From contig CAVGRR010000001.1 in assembly GCA_963631655.1 (NCBI GenBank), positions 29,071-93,070 on the forward strand: a stretch of DNA of 64,000 bases. The letters run 5' to 3'. This document shows, in pieces, positions 8,896-17,593 of the stretch. The notes beneath the pieces are model-generated. The model did not search any database, was not told the origin of the DNA, and was given only the letters and a program-made list of their open reading frames with translations. A program made the position numbers and the translations under genes. The stretch's first letter is position 1; the number at the start of each line of letters is the position of its first letter. The stretch comes from Methanomethylophilus sp963631655. GTDB taxonomy: Archaea; Thermoplasmatota; Thermoplasmata; Methanomassiliicoccales; Methanomethylophilaceae.

Positions 8896-9915
8896 ATGGT
8901 ATACAGAATCGGAATTATCGGAGGAACGGGATATACAGGAAGCGAACTCTCCCGTATCCTTTGCAGACACCCCGATGTCGAGCTTGCGGCCCTGACCTCC
9001 CGTACCAACGCCGGGAAGAAGGTCTCCGAGGTCAACACCTTCCTGAAAGGATACTCCGACATCGAGTTCACCGAGAAGATCTCCGATACCAACGATCTCG
9101 ACCTCGTGATGGTGGCCACCCCCCGCGGTGTCGCCATGGAAGAGGTGCCCGGTCTCGTCGAACAGGGGATCAAATGCGTCGACCTGTCCGGAGACTACCG
9201 TCTCAAAGACCCGAAAGAGTACGAGAAATGGTATGGTAAAGAGCACACAGACACCGAACATCTTTCCGAAGCGGTGTTCGGTCTCCCCGAGTTCTTCCGC
9301 AAGGACATCAAAGGTGCCGATCTCGTGGCAAATCCCGGATGTTATGCGACATCCGCGATCCTGGCGATCGCCCCGCTCATAAAGTCCGGTCTCGTGTATC
9401 CGGACGTCTTCGTGGACGGAAAGAGCGGAACCTCCGGAGCGGGAATGAAGCCTTCCGAGCGCCTTCACCACCCGACCTGCGGAGAGTCGGTGATCCCCTA
9501 CAGCGTGGGGACCCATCGCCACACCCCGGAGATCGACATGGCCGTCGGGATGTACGCGGGAAGCAAGTGCGACGTGATGTTCGTCCCCCACCTCATCCCG
9601 ATCGTGAGGGGCATCATCTCCTCATGCTACTTCCGCGCAAAGAAGGATGTTACTCAGGCGGACATCGATGCGGTCTTCGAGGACGCATACGGAAAGGAAC
9701 GCTTCGTGGACTATGTGCCGGAACCCTCGATCCGCGCCGTGGTGGGCTCGAACCACGCACAGGTGGGCTCGAAGGTCATCGGCGGACGCATCGTGAGCTT
9801 CGGTGTGTTGGACAATCTGGTCAAAGGGGCCGCCGGACAGGCGGTCCAGAACATGAACCTTATGCTGGGGCTGGACGAGACAGCAGGTCTCGACTTCCCC
9901 GGACTTGGAGTGTGA
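8896..9915 (+). CDS. argC: N-acetyl-gamma-glutamyl-phosphate reductase
   Basis: Reduces N-acetylglutamyl phosphate to the semialdehyde with NADPH, third step of the acetylated arginine route. The 339-residue protein begins with a Rossmann motif GIIGGTGYTGSEL (about 6-18), has the catalytic cysteine in VANPGCYATSAIL (about residue 149), and the conserved HRHTPEID. Length is normal. First gene of argC-argJ-argB-argD; the next gene starts 6 bp after its stop. Confidence 0.95.
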   Translation: MVYRIGIIGGTGYTGSELSRILCRHPDVELAALTSRTNAGKKVSEVNTFLKGYSDIEFTEKISDTNDLDLVMVATPRGVAMEEVPGLVEQGIKCVDLSGDYRLKDPKEYEKWYGKEHTDTEHLSEAVFGLPEFFRKDIKGADLVANPGCYATSAILAIAPLIKSGLVYPDVFVDGKSGTSGAGMKPSERLHHPTCGESVIPYSVGTHRHTPEIDMAVGMYAGSKCDVMFVPHLIPIVRGIISSCYFRAKKDVTQADIDAVFEDAYGKERFVDYVPEPSIRAVVGSNHAQVGSKVIGGRIVSFGVLDNLVKGAAGQAVQNMNLMLGLDETAGLDFPGLGV

Positions 9916-9921
9916 TTGATA

Positions 9922-11148
9922 ATGGTAGAGATAATCGACGGAGGGATAACGACCCCTCAGGGATTCAAGGCAGCAGGTGTGCATTCCGGTGTGAAATACC
10001 GTTCGCTGGATATGGGACTTCTTTATTCCGAGGTTCCTGCCACCGCATTCTGCGCATTCACTTCGAACAACGTAAAAGCCGCACCTGTGCAGCTCATGAT
10101 GAACGACAAACCGGAGAAACTCTCCGCGGTCATCGTCAACAGCGGTAACGCGAACGCCCTCACCGGACGCCGCGGATACGAGGACGCACAGACCATGCAG
10201 AAACTCGTGGCGGCCGAACTGGGCATCGAGCCCAAACAGGTCGGTGTCATGTCCACCGGACTCATCGGACGTTTCATGGACATGCCGAAGATCACTTTCG
10301 GAATCACCAAGGCAGTGAAGGCCCTCGGCACCGGACGCGACAGTGACAACCTCATCTGCGAGGCCATCATGACCACCGATACCATCAAGAAGGAATGTGC
10401 GGTCCGCGTCCGTCTCGAGGACGGAACCATGGTAAGGATCTCCATGATCTCCAAGGGAAGCGGAATGATCCAGCCCCACCTCAAGGCACTTCACGGAACG
10501 ACCCTGTCCCTCATCACCACCGATGCGGTCCTCACCCCCAAGTTCTACGAGCACTTCCAGGGGATCCTCGATGATTCGATGAACATGGTCTCCGTCGACG
10601 GCGACCAGTCCACCAACGACACCTGCATCATGCTCGCCAACGGACTCGCCGGAGGCAAGCCCGCCGATGACGATCCCAACTTCCAGGATGCGCTCCGTGT
10701 CCTCACCACCAAGATCGCACGCACCATCGCCATGGACGGAGAGGGGGCCACCAAGCTCATCACCGTTGAAGTAAAAGGTGCTGAGACCAAGGAAGATGCG
10801 AAGAAATGCATCAAGGCGATCATCAACTCGCCTCTTGTCAAGGCAGCCATCTTCGGAGCGGACCCCAATTACGGACGTGTCATGATGGCCGTCGGAAACA
10901 GCGGTGCCAAGTTCAGTCTCAACGACGTCCACCTGACCATCAAGGGAGGCGATATGGTCGTCGACATCCTCGACTCCGGTGCACCTGTCTTCCAGGACGA
11001 GACCTCCGTCGAGGCCGTCCGTATGACCATGGACAACAAGGAGGTCATCCTCAGTCTCGACCTCGGTGTAGGAAACGCATCCGCCACCGGATGGGGCTGC
11101 GACCTTACCTACGATTACGTCCGCATCAACGCAGAGTACGCATCCTGA
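9922..11148 (+). CDS. argJ: Bifunctional ornithine acetyltransferase / N-acetylglutamate synthase
   Basis: Recycles the acetyl group from N-acetylornithine to glutamate, and in bifunctional forms also uses acetyl-CoA. The precursor of 408 residues should self-cleave before the nucleophilic threonine. The expected site here reads HGTTLSLITTDA with Thr at about 193, where many homologues have Ala before the Thr. STNDT near 233 is also conserved. ATG 9922 is used rather than the TTG two codons earlier. Its presence means the operon uses the cyclic acetyl pathway, so a separate argA/argE is not needed. Confidence 0.94.
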   Translation: MVEIIDGGITTPQGFKAAGVHSGVKYRSLDMGLLYSEVPATAFCAFTSNNVKAAPVQLMMNDKPEKLSAVIVNSGNANALTGRRGYEDAQTMQKLVAAELGIEPKQVGVMSTGLIGRFMDMPKITFGITKAVKALGTGRDSDNLICEAIMTTDTIKKECAVRVRLEDGTMVRISMISKGSGMIQPHLKALHGTTLSLITTDAVLTPKFYEHFQGILDDSMNMVSVDGDQSTNDTCIMLANGLAGGKPADDDPNFQDALRVLTTKIARTIAMDGEGATKLITVEVKGAETKEDAKKCIKAIINSPLVKAAIFGADPNYGRVMMAVGNSGAKFSLNDVHLTIKGGDMVVDILDSGAPVFQDETSVEAVRMTMDNKEVILSLDLGVGNASATGWGCDLTYDYVRINAEYAS

Positions 11149-11156
11149 GTGGTCGG

Positions 11157-11987
11157 ATGAGTGAGATCTATCTTCTCAAATTCGGCGGAAATGCGCTCGA
11201 CGGAGAGTCCGGATTGGACCGTCTGGCACATGAGATCTCCGAGCTCATGGAGAACGGCAGATCGATCGTCGTCGTGCATGGCGGAGGCCCCTCCATCTCC
11301 CGTGAGATGGAACGTCTCGGCATGAGTCCCAGGATGGTCGCCGGTGTCCGCGTGACAGATGAAGGCGCCCTCGAAGTGGCCGAGAAGGTCCTCCGCGAGA
11401 TCAACGGGAACGTCGTCGCCGCCTTCGACCGCGCAGGTGTCAGGGCCGTCGGAATGCCCGCCTATTTCTGCACCGAATGCAGGAAGAAGGCTCCTTTCGA
11501 CGCCACCGAGGACGGAAAGACCGTGACGGTCGATCCCGGACTCGTGGGAGAAGTTGTATCCGTCGACAAGCAGACCATTCTCGACCTCGTGGCAGACAAG
11601 ATCGTACCTGTGATTTACCCCATCGGGGCCATGGCCGTCGATGACAAGGTTCAGCACCTGAACGTCAACGCGGACACCATGGCGGCAGGCATCGCGGCCG
11701 GTATCAAGTGCAAGGAAATGATCGCAATAACAGATGTCCCAGGCATCCTGAAGAACGTGGCAGACCCCTCTTCCAAGATTGACCGCGCCACCTTCGCCGA
11801 CATCGACGCGATGATCGCTGACGGTACCATTTCCGGCGGAATGATCCCCAAGGTGGAGGCCTGCCGTAAGGCCGTGGACGCCGGTGCGCACATGGTCCGC
11901 ATGGTCAACGGACGCGATCCCGACAGCATCCTCACGGACATCATCCTCAACAACGTCCCCAAAGGGACACTCATAGTCAAAAAGTGA
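11157..11987 (+). CDS. argB: Acetylglutamate kinase
   Basis: Phosphorylates N-acetylglutamate, second step of arginine synthesis. The 276-residue product has the amino-acid-kinase glycine loops KFGGNAL (8-14) and VVVHGGGPSIS (about 39-49), the NVNADTMAAGIAAG nucleotide/substrate segment, and GGMIPKVEAC near the C terminus. Start ATG 11157 lies 8 bp after argJ. A longer in-frame extension into argJ is only a shadow. Feedback control by arginine cannot be judged from sequence alone. Confidence 0.94.
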   Translation: MSEIYLLKFGGNALDGESGLDRLAHEISELMENGRSIVVVHGGGPSISREMERLGMSPRMVAGVRVTDEGALEVAEKVLREINGNVVAAFDRAGVRAVGMPAYFCTECRKKAPFDATEDGKTVTVDPGLVGEVVSVDKQTILDLVADKIVPVIYPIGAMAVDDKVQHLNVNADTMAAGIAAGIKCKEMIAITDVPGILKNVADPSSKIDRATFADIDAMIADGTISGGMIPKVEACRKAVDAGAHMVRMVNGRDPDSILTDIILNNVPKGTLIVKK

Positions 11988-11992
11988 TTTAT

Positions 11993-13177
11993 ATGGATTT
12001 CAACACAATCAAAGACCTCAGTTCGAAGTACCTCTTCCAGAACTACGGCCGTATGGACATCGCCTTCGAGAACGGCGAGGGCTGTTACCTCTTCGACACC
12101 GAGGGAAAGAAGTACCTCGACGTCACCGCAGGTATCGCGGTCTGCAGTCTGGGACATTCACATCCCGAGTGGGTCAAGGCCATGCGCGACCAGGTCTCCC
12201 ACCTCGTACACGTCTCCAATCTCTACTACATCAAGGAACAGGCACTGCTCGCACAGCGCCTCAACACCATCACCCCCGACTCAATCACCCGCACCCTGTT
12301 CGTCAACAGCGGTGCAGAGGCCAACGAGGGTGCCCTGAAGACCGCCGTCCGCTACACCGGACGCCACAAGGTGCTTTCCGCCCTGAACGGTTTCCACGGA
12401 CGCACATCCGCCTCCCTCGGAGCCACCGGACAGACGAAGTATCAGTCCGGATTCGAACCTTTGATCAGCGGAGCATACCATTACTACACGTACAACGACC
12501 TCGAATCCGTGAAGTCCCAGATCGACCGCGACACCGCTGCACTGATGGTCGAGGGAATCCAGGGAGAGGGAGGAGTCATCCCGGCAACCAAGGAGTTCAT
12601 CGAGGGTGTCCGCGACCTCTGTACCGACCTCGGCGTCATAATGATCGTCGACGAGGTTCAGACCGGAATGGGCCGCACCGGAAAATGGTGGTGCATGGAC
12701 CAGTTCGGAGTCGTTCCCGATATAATCACCGCGGCGAAGGGTCTCGCCGCCGGAATGCCCATCGGAGCTGTCATGACCACCGATGAGATCGCATCCTGTA
12801 TGACCCCCGGTACCCACGGAACTACCTTCGGCGGAAACCCCCTGGTCTGTGCCTCCGGAAGCGCCGTCATCGACATCATCAACCGTCAGCGCATCCTCGA
12901 CAACGTCAACACCGTCTCCGAGTCCTGGTTCGCCGACCTTAACGCCCTGAAGGCACAGCACCCCGACAAGATCAGGGACGTCCGCGGAATGGGATTCCTG
13001 ATCGGTGTGGAGATGGACTCCGAAGCAACCGCGGCTGCTGTCAAGAAGTTCATGTTCGACCACAACATCCTGGTCAACGTGGCCCACGGAAAGACCCTCC
13101 GTCTCATTCCTCCGCTCATCTTCACGATGGAGCAGAAGAACGAGTTCATGAGGATCCTCACGGAAGCTCTCAACTGA
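11993..13177 (+). CDS. argD: Acetylornithine aminotransferase
   Basis: PLP-dependent class III transaminase (394 residues) that converts N-acetylglutamate semialdehyde to N-acetylornithine. FVNSGAEANEGALK, the FHGRTSASLGATGQ segment, VDEVQTGMGRTGKWW, and the PLP lysine in AAKGLAAGMPIGA are all present. Start ATG 11993 is 5 bp after the argB stop; a GTG at 11984 overlapping that stop is the alternative. Last gene of the operon, followed by a hairpin and T run. Confidence 0.94.
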   Translation: MDFNTIKDLSSKYLFQNYGRMDIAFENGEGCYLFDTEGKKYLDVTAGIAVCSLGHSHPEWVKAMRDQVSHLVHVSNLYYIKEQALLAQRLNTITPDSITRTLFVNSGAEANEGALKTAVRYTGRHKVLSALNGFHGRTSASLGATGQTKYQSGFEPLISGAYHYYTYNDLESVKSQIDRDTAALMVEGIQGEGGVIPATKEFIEGVRDLCTDLGVIMIVDEVQTGMGRTGKWWCMDQFGVVPDIITAAKGLAAGMPIGAVMTTDEIASCMTPGTHGTTFGGNPLVCASGSAVIDIINRQRILDNVNTVSESWFADLNALKAQHPDKIRDVRGMGFLIGVEMDSEATAAAVKKFMFDHNILVNVAHGKTLRLIPPLIFTMEQKNEFMRILTEALN

Positions 13178-13187
13178 AACTCATTTT

Positions 13188-13229
13188 CCCTTCCGGACCT
13201 GTGAAAAAAGGGTCCGAAAGGGTTTTTTT
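13188..13229 (+). terminator. Terminator after argD
   Basis: Stem CCCTTCCGGACC (13188-13199) pairs, with one mismatch, with GGTCCGAAAGGG (13211-13222), followed directly by seven T. It lies between the convergent argD and gltX. Confidence 0.6.
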
Positions 13230-13257
13230 AACGGTCCGAAGACCTGTGTTTACCTTA

Positions 13258-14937
13258 TCAGCGGTGTGAGAACACGAAGGAGACCTTGTTGGAATCCTTC
13301 TTTTCGACCCTGGCGAATCCGATCCTTTCAAGCTGGACGGAGTCCCCGTTCTCCTTGGCGAAGGCGGGTTCTACAAGACCCTCGGTGATTGTTCCGTCGG
13401 GCATGAGGAGTTCCGCTTTCATTGCGTCAGATCCGACCCACTGTACTGCTTTTGCACCTTTTTTCAGGATGGAGACGTCATTTCCTGTGTAGACGGCAGG
13501 GTTTCCGAATTCGAGGTTGCAGAAGTCCTTCAGGCGGACCTTTCCTGCGGACTCGAAGAGTTCGGAGTCCTCTTTGGAGAGGTAGACCGATACAGGTGCC
13601 TTGTAGTCGTATTTCCTGTCTCCCCTGTCAGCGTGGTCGGGGTGCAGAGGTGCGGAACCGGTGATCTCATCGGCACCGGTGACCTTGTACTCGACGGGGT
13701 TTCCGACGAAGAAGTACCTGTTGGAGACGGAGTCGATGATATCCCTGTTCTTGGCATACAGTCCGTCCCAGGAGAACTCGATGTCGACGCTCTTCATTCC
13801 GGCCTCGACCCAGTATCTCCTGACGGCATCGGCCTTGATACCGCGCCTGGCGAGGGCACGGACGGTTCCGGTGCGGACGTCGTCCCATCCGGAGTAGGTG
13901 CCTTCCTGGATCTCCTTCTTGATGAGGGAGGTCTTGAGAACGGTGTCGGGGATGTGGACCAGACCGTAGTGGTAGTATTCGGGCTTCTTCCATCCGAAGT
14001 AGTCGAAGATGTAGGCCTGACGGTCGGTGTTGTTCAGGTGGTCTTTTCCCCTGATGACATGGGTCATGCCCATGAGGTGGTCGTCGACGGCGACGGAGAG
14101 GTTCATCATCGGATATGCGATGTATTTGTCTCCGGTCCTGGGGTGCGATGCGCGGCTGACGAGACGGAGGGCGACGAAATCTCTGACGGCGGGGTTGGGG
14201 TGGTGGAGGTCGGTCTTGACGACAACGACGGCCTCCCCGTCCTTGTACTCGCCGTTCATGAACTTCTCATATCTCTCCATCTGGGTGTTCACGGGAAGGT
14301 CCCTGCAGGGGCAGGCGATGCTCTTCTCTTTGAGCTCCCTCCAGTGGTCACCGTTGCAGGTGCAGACGTATGCGTGTCCCATCTCTAGGAGTTTCTTGGT
14401 GTGGTCGTAGTAGATCTCGAAACGGTCCGACTGGATGAAGGACTGGTGGATCTTCACGCCGAGCCAGTCGAGGTCCTCGGGGATGGTGTGATATGCATCG
14501 GGGTCGAGTTTCTCGGGGTTGGTGTCCTCGAACCTGAGGATGAGCTTTCCGCCGTAGCGCTTGACGTATTCGTCGTTGAGCACGGAGGCACGGGTGTGTC
14601 CGATGTGAAGGGGTCCGGAAGGTCCGGGTGCGATACGCATCACGACCTCGCCGTTGACGTTCTTGAGTTCGGGGAGTTCGTATTTGCGTTCCTTCTTCTC
14701 TTTTACGAGCAGAGAGGAGTCCATCTCGGAAAGGGCCTTGGTCTGGGCCTCGAGGGTCATTCCGTTGACCTCTTCAACGATGGAGTTGACGAGGGGGATG
14801 ATCTCGGCGCTCTTGGGGCGGAGTTCGGGGATCTCTCCGAGAACTTTGCCCACGACGGACTTGGGGTTTGCCTTTCCTTTGAAGAATACGGCATTCTGCA
14901 GCGCGTATTTTCTGATGATTTCGTTCGTTTGGTCCAT
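13258..14937 (-). CDS. gltX: Glutamyl-tRNA synthetase, archaeal type
   Basis: Charges tRNA-Glu. This 559-residue class I synthetase has the HIGH motif in PGPSGPLHIGHTR (near residue 104) and a KMSKS-equivalent VLKTSLIKKEI after RGKDHLNN. The C-terminal half has the GlnRS-like beta-barrel anticodon-binding domain (DIEFSWDGLYAKNRDII onward) typical of archaeal and eukaryotic GluRS. It probably also makes misacylated Glu-tRNA-Gln for GatDE. It converges with argD; upstream is a TATA-poor region before 15.0 kb. Confidence 0.94.
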   Translation of the reverse strand: MDQTNEIIRKYALQNAVFFKGKANPKSVVGKVLGEIPELRPKSAEIIPLVNSIVEEVNGMTLEAQTKALSEMDSSLLVKEKKERKYELPELKNVNGEVVMRIAPGPSGPLHIGHTRASVLNDEYVKRYGGKLILRFEDTNPEKLDPDAYHTIPEDLDWLGVKIHQSFIQSDRFEIYYDHTKKLLEMGHAYVCTCNGDHWRELKEKSIACPCRDLPVNTQMERYEKFMNGEYKDGEAVVVVKTDLHHPNPAVRDFVALRLVSRASHPRTGDKYIAYPMMNLSVAVDDHLMGMTHVIRGKDHLNNTDRQAYIFDYFGWKKPEYYHYGLVHIPDTVLKTSLIKKEIQEGTYSGWDDVRTGTVRALARRGIKADAVRRYWVEAGMKSVDIEFSWDGLYAKNRDIIDSVSNRYFFVGNPVEYKVTGADEITGSAPLHPDHADRGDRKYDYKAPVSVYLSKEDSELFESAGKVRLKDFCNLEFGNPAVYTGNDVSILKKGAKAVQWVGSDAMKAELLMPDGTITEGLVEPAFAKENGDSVQLERIGFARVEKKDSNKVSFVFSHR

Positions 14938-15123
14938 GTTCTACCTTCGTTGATCGTACCGTTCCGGCCCGTCTTTAACGGACCTTCCGGCTGCGAAATA
15001 AGGATGAGAGAACAGCGTTCTATATACAATTTTCAGAGGGGAAAAGGTGTGCCGATATCCCGGGAGAAGGTGTGTTTTCGGATATGTAGATATCAGAAAA
15101 CGGGTGTCTGGCACATTGAAAAT
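14938..15123. other. Intergenic region upstream of gltX
   Basis: 186 bp between the gltX start and the end of the DUF4143 ATPase (minus strand). No gene is seen. It holds one copy of the over-represented decamer TCTGGCACAT at 15107-15116. Confidence 0.4.
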
Positions 15124-16287
15124 TTATTCTTTCAGCAGCCAGTCTATGACGTTTACGACATCGATGCCGTTATAGGAGCCGAGTCCGTAGCGGTCGAGGG
15201 TGAGCACGGTCTTATGGAAATTGTCATCGATCCTCTCGTAAGGGCGGAATTCCCTTTTCCTGGTATCTTCGGATGTGATACTCTGGGACACTTGATAATA
15301 TTCTGTGGAATCACTGTTAGAGACGGTAAAATCCACCTCGCAGTCTCTGTAGCTGCCGACACGGACGACCGGATATCTGCGGCGTAGTTCTATGTACACG
15401 ATGTTCTCGAGTGGTCTGCTGATGTCCGGGGTCTGGGTACTGTCCATCATAATCCGCCTCATGCCGACGTCAGTGGCGTAATATTTGCCTTTGGACTGCA
15501 GGATCCTCCTTCCGACGATGTCGTACCTTTCGCAGTACTCGAACATATGTGCGGAGAGCATCTCATTCACGAATTTCTTGACCGTAGGATATCCTAGGCC
15601 GAGGTCTTTGGAGATGTTGTCCACATTGGTGATGTTCCCGATGTTTGAAAAGAGGAATTTGGCTATTGCAACCACTTTGTTTAAGTCGTTGCTGCCGATA
15701 CGTGCCAGGATATCTTTCACCAGGACTGTATAGAACACATCTTCCAGCTGTTTATCACAGAGTTCGGAACCTCTGGAGGGTTCGATGATCGGAAGTGAGC
15801 CGTAGCGGAGATAGTCTTCGAATCTTTCGTATTTATCTCCGGGATAAAATGTCAGATATTCCTTGAATGACAGGGGTGCAAGTTCTATCTCAACATACCT
15901 GCCGGAGATCTTGGTGGCCAGCTCTGAGGAGAGCATTTTGGAACTCGAACCGGTGAGGTATATGTCGCAGTCCTCGCGTGCGATGAGTCCTGCGATTACA
16001 ATCTCCCAGCCGTCGACGTTCTGGACCTCGTCTATGAACACATAGTGGATCTTATTCTCTGTGAATCCGTCAAGAATGCATTTTTTTAAGTCGCTCTGGG
16101 TCTTGATTTCATCATGGGCGTCAAGGTTGAGGAACACGATATTGTCATCCTTGCTGAGGGTGCTGCGGAACTGCTTCAGGAGGGTGGATTTGCCGACACG
16201 GCGCATACCTGTTATAATCTTTGCCAGATCCGTTTTGTCTTTGGCACTCTGGAGCAGTCTGAGCTGTTTCTCGCGGAGAACTTCCAT
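15124..16287 (-). CDS. AAA_14 / DUF4143 ATPase, copy a
   Basis: A 387-residue protein of the archaeal/bacterial AAA_14-DUF4143 family. Walker A GMRRVGKST is at 27-35, Walker B YVFIDEVQNV near 85-94, and a sensor-like YLTGSSSKMLSSELATKISGR follows. A winged-helix-like segment (NVDNISKDLGLGYPTVKKFVNEM) lies mid-protein, and the DUF4143 end has CEVDFTVSNSD...EYYQV, as in restriction-like folds. The biological role of the family is not settled. Three 18-bp dyads lie directly upstream (see separate entry), which together with the winged helix suggests self-regulation. A TATA box 25 bp before the ATG implies a leaderless message. Confidence 0.85.
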   Translation of the reverse strand: MEVLREKQLRLLQSAKDKTDLAKIITGMRRVGKSTLLKQFRSTLSKDDNIVFLNLDAHDEIKTQSDLKKCILDGFTENKIHYVFIDEVQNVDGWEIVIAGLIAREDCDIYLTGSSSKMLSSELATKISGRYVEIELAPLSFKEYLTFYPGDKYERFEDYLRYGSLPIIEPSRGSELCDKQLEDVFYTVLVKDILARIGSNDLNKVVAIAKFLFSNIGNITNVDNISKDLGLGYPTVKKFVNEMLSAHMFEYCERYDIVGRRILQSKGKYYATDVGMRRIMMDSTQTPDISRPLENIVYIELRRRYPVVRVGSYRDCEVDFTVSNSDSTEYYQVSQSITSEDTRKREFRPYERIDDNFHKTVLTLDRYGLGSYNGIDVVNVIDWLLKE

Positions 16288-16307
16288 GGACCCACATCAC
16301 TATAGTG

Positions 16308-16318
16308 CTATATAATCG
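16308..16318 (-). promoter_or_regulatory. TATA box of DUF4143 ATPase copy a
   Basis: CTATATAATCG on the plus strand (CGATTATATAG on minus), centred about 25 bp from ATG 16287, so transcription would start at or next to the start codon. Its upstream edge overlaps the first dyad. Confidence 0.6.
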
Positions 16319-16413
16319 TAAGAAAATTTAGGATTTTCAATGGTTTGACCAATTATCCTAAGAACTCTTAGGATTTATTGAACATGTATAGATTTTCCTA
16401 AGAAAACTTAGGA
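16316..16413. repeat. Three 18-bp dyads at 40-bp spacing (putative operators)
   Basis: Inverted repeats of the form TCCTAAG-N4-CTTAGGA occur at 16356-16373 and 16396-16413, both perfect. A third with two changes (TCGTAAGAAAATTTAGGA) is at 16316-16333. Starts are exactly 40 bp apart, close to four helical turns, placing all three on one face of the DNA. The first overlaps the promoter of the DUF4143 ATPase. They look like cooperative repressor sites. Confidence 0.75.
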
Positions 16414-16609
16414 TTTTTCAATATGTAAATTCTGCCAGAAAGCTTTGTTTTTGTCTGTTTTCATCAGAATCTTATCAAAAAGAATCTTCGAAATATATGA
16501 TTAACAGACATCATATCAATGAAATTGAAAAGAAAAGGGGTCTTCTTAGGACTAAACCAACAATATGTCCGACAATAGACATTAATAATCAGAATATGTT
16601 ATCCTCATT
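16414..16609. promoter_or_regulatory. Region upstream of the ACT-domain gene
   Basis: An AT-rich spacer of about 200 bp. A TATA-like ATTAATAATCAG lies at 16580-16591, about 25 bp before ATG 16610, consistent with a leaderless message. No other gene is seen. Confidence 0.4.
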
Positions 16610-17296
16610 ATGGCGGATTCCGTATCCAGAGAGAGCCTCGCTGAGAGGACCAGATTGTTCATCGATGCCCACCCGAGCATCAAAGACTGCGTGGCGAAAG
16701 GACTTATCAACTATTCCTCTCTGGCACGTCTGATCATGAAGGACCTCGATGTCGAGAACGAGGAGGCAGTGATGATCGCATGCAGGCGTTATGCGTCCAA
16801 GCTCAGTGTCACCACCGACCACGAACTCAGCATCCTTTCCATTCTCAAGGACAGCAGGCTTGAGATGCGTACCAAGACCTGCATCGTCACCGCCAAGAAC
16901 GATTGGACCGTCCTTCACAAGATGGACAACCTTTTCAAGGATATGTGGAACGAGAACTCCATCATGCAGTGCGTACAGTCCGCAAGCGCCGTCACCATCA
17001 TCGCCGACAGGATGCTCAAGGACAGGATCATCGATACGGTCGGAAGGTTCAACCTCATCAAGATCCGCGAGAACCTCGTGGAGATCGTGGTGAAATCGCC
17101 TGAAAAGATCGTCGACACCGCGGGAGTCATCGCGTACCTCATCACGAACCTTTCCGATGCGGGCATCAACCTCGAGGAGACCGTCAGCTGTCATACCGAC
17201 ACCATCTTCATCGTCAACGAACCCGACATGATCAACGCTTACTCAGTGCTCACCAAGTGCATCCAGTCCGCTGAAGAGATCGTCGGGAACAACTGA
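16610..17296 (+). CDS. ACT-domain regulatory protein
   Basis: A 228-residue protein. The N-terminal part (about 1-75) is helical and charged (LIMKDLDVENEEAVMIACRRYASKL). The C-terminal half has a beta-alpha-beta pattern as in ACT domains (FNLIKIRENLVEIVVKSPEKIVDTAGVIAYL, then LSDAGINLEETVSCHTDTIFIV). ACT domains bind amino acids and control biosynthetic enzymes; the ligand cannot be read here. It is similar to uncharacterised archaeal ACT regulators rather than to aspartate kinase, as no kinase domain is present. It stands between two DUF4143 ATPases, but nothing else ties them together. Confidence 0.7.
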   Translation: MADSVSRESLAERTRLFIDAHPSIKDCVAKGLINYSSLARLIMKDLDVENEEAVMIACRRYASKLSVTTDHELSILSILKDSRLEMRTKTCIVTAKNDWTVLHKMDNLFKDMWNENSIMQCVQSASAVTIIADRMLKDRIIDTVGRFNLIKIRENLVEIVVKSPEKIVDTAGVIAYLITNLSDAGINLEETVSCHTDTIFIVNEPDMINAYSVLTKCIQSAEEIVGNN

Positions 17297-17533
17297 TCCC
17301 GGACCCGGTCCGCGTAGTGTTTACTTTCATAGCTGTTGATAGCGGTAGCTATGGATTTCAACCTGCGGTTCTTGAGGTTGGATTGTCATTTTCATCACAG
17401 CGATAATGACAAAAATCAAAAGACCCAGATGTTCAAATTCTTGGTCATGAAGCGGGTTTGTATTTTTCAGTACCTTAAGGTAAACACTACACTTTGGAAC
17501 CTCAAAGTGAACACTACACTCACTCAGAAATTT
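17297..17533. other. Intergenic region with direct and inverted repeats
   Basis: No convincing gene. It contains a direct repeat (AAACACTACACT at 17482-17493, GAACACTACACT at 17509-17520) and, between them, the dyad CACTTTG-GAACCT-CAAAGTG (17490-17509). One AAAGACCCAGA motif lies at 17419-17429. Probably part of the control region of the next gene. Confidence 0.45.
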
Positions 17534-17591
17534 TGTAAAGTCAATTTTACAAAAAAGTAATTTTTAAGTATTATGTAAAGTCTACTTTACA
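17534..17591. repeat. Two 18-bp dyads at 40-bp spacing (putative operators)
   Basis: TGTAAAG-TCAA-TTTTACA at 17534-17551 and TGTAAAG-TCTA-CTTTACA at 17574-17591 (the second is perfect). Their starts are exactly 40 bp apart, and a TATA-like TTTTTAAGTA (17561-17570) lies between them. The second site ends 2 bp before the ATG of the DUF4143 ATPase, so binding would cover the start site of a leaderless message. Geometry (7-4-7, 40-bp period) matches the sites of copy a, but the sequence differs. Confidence 0.75.
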
Positions 17592-17593
17592 CT

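Noticed and set aside
9622..10932. 436-codon minus frame opposite argC/argJ
   Set aside because: Antisense shadow of two well-identified arginine genes; composition rich in Gly, Val, Asp and His as expected from reversed codons.
17336..17560. 74-codon plus frame before the second DUF4143 ATPase
   Set aside because: It overlaps the repeats and operator region, has no ribosome binding site or recognisable fold, and its bases are explained by regulatory repeats.
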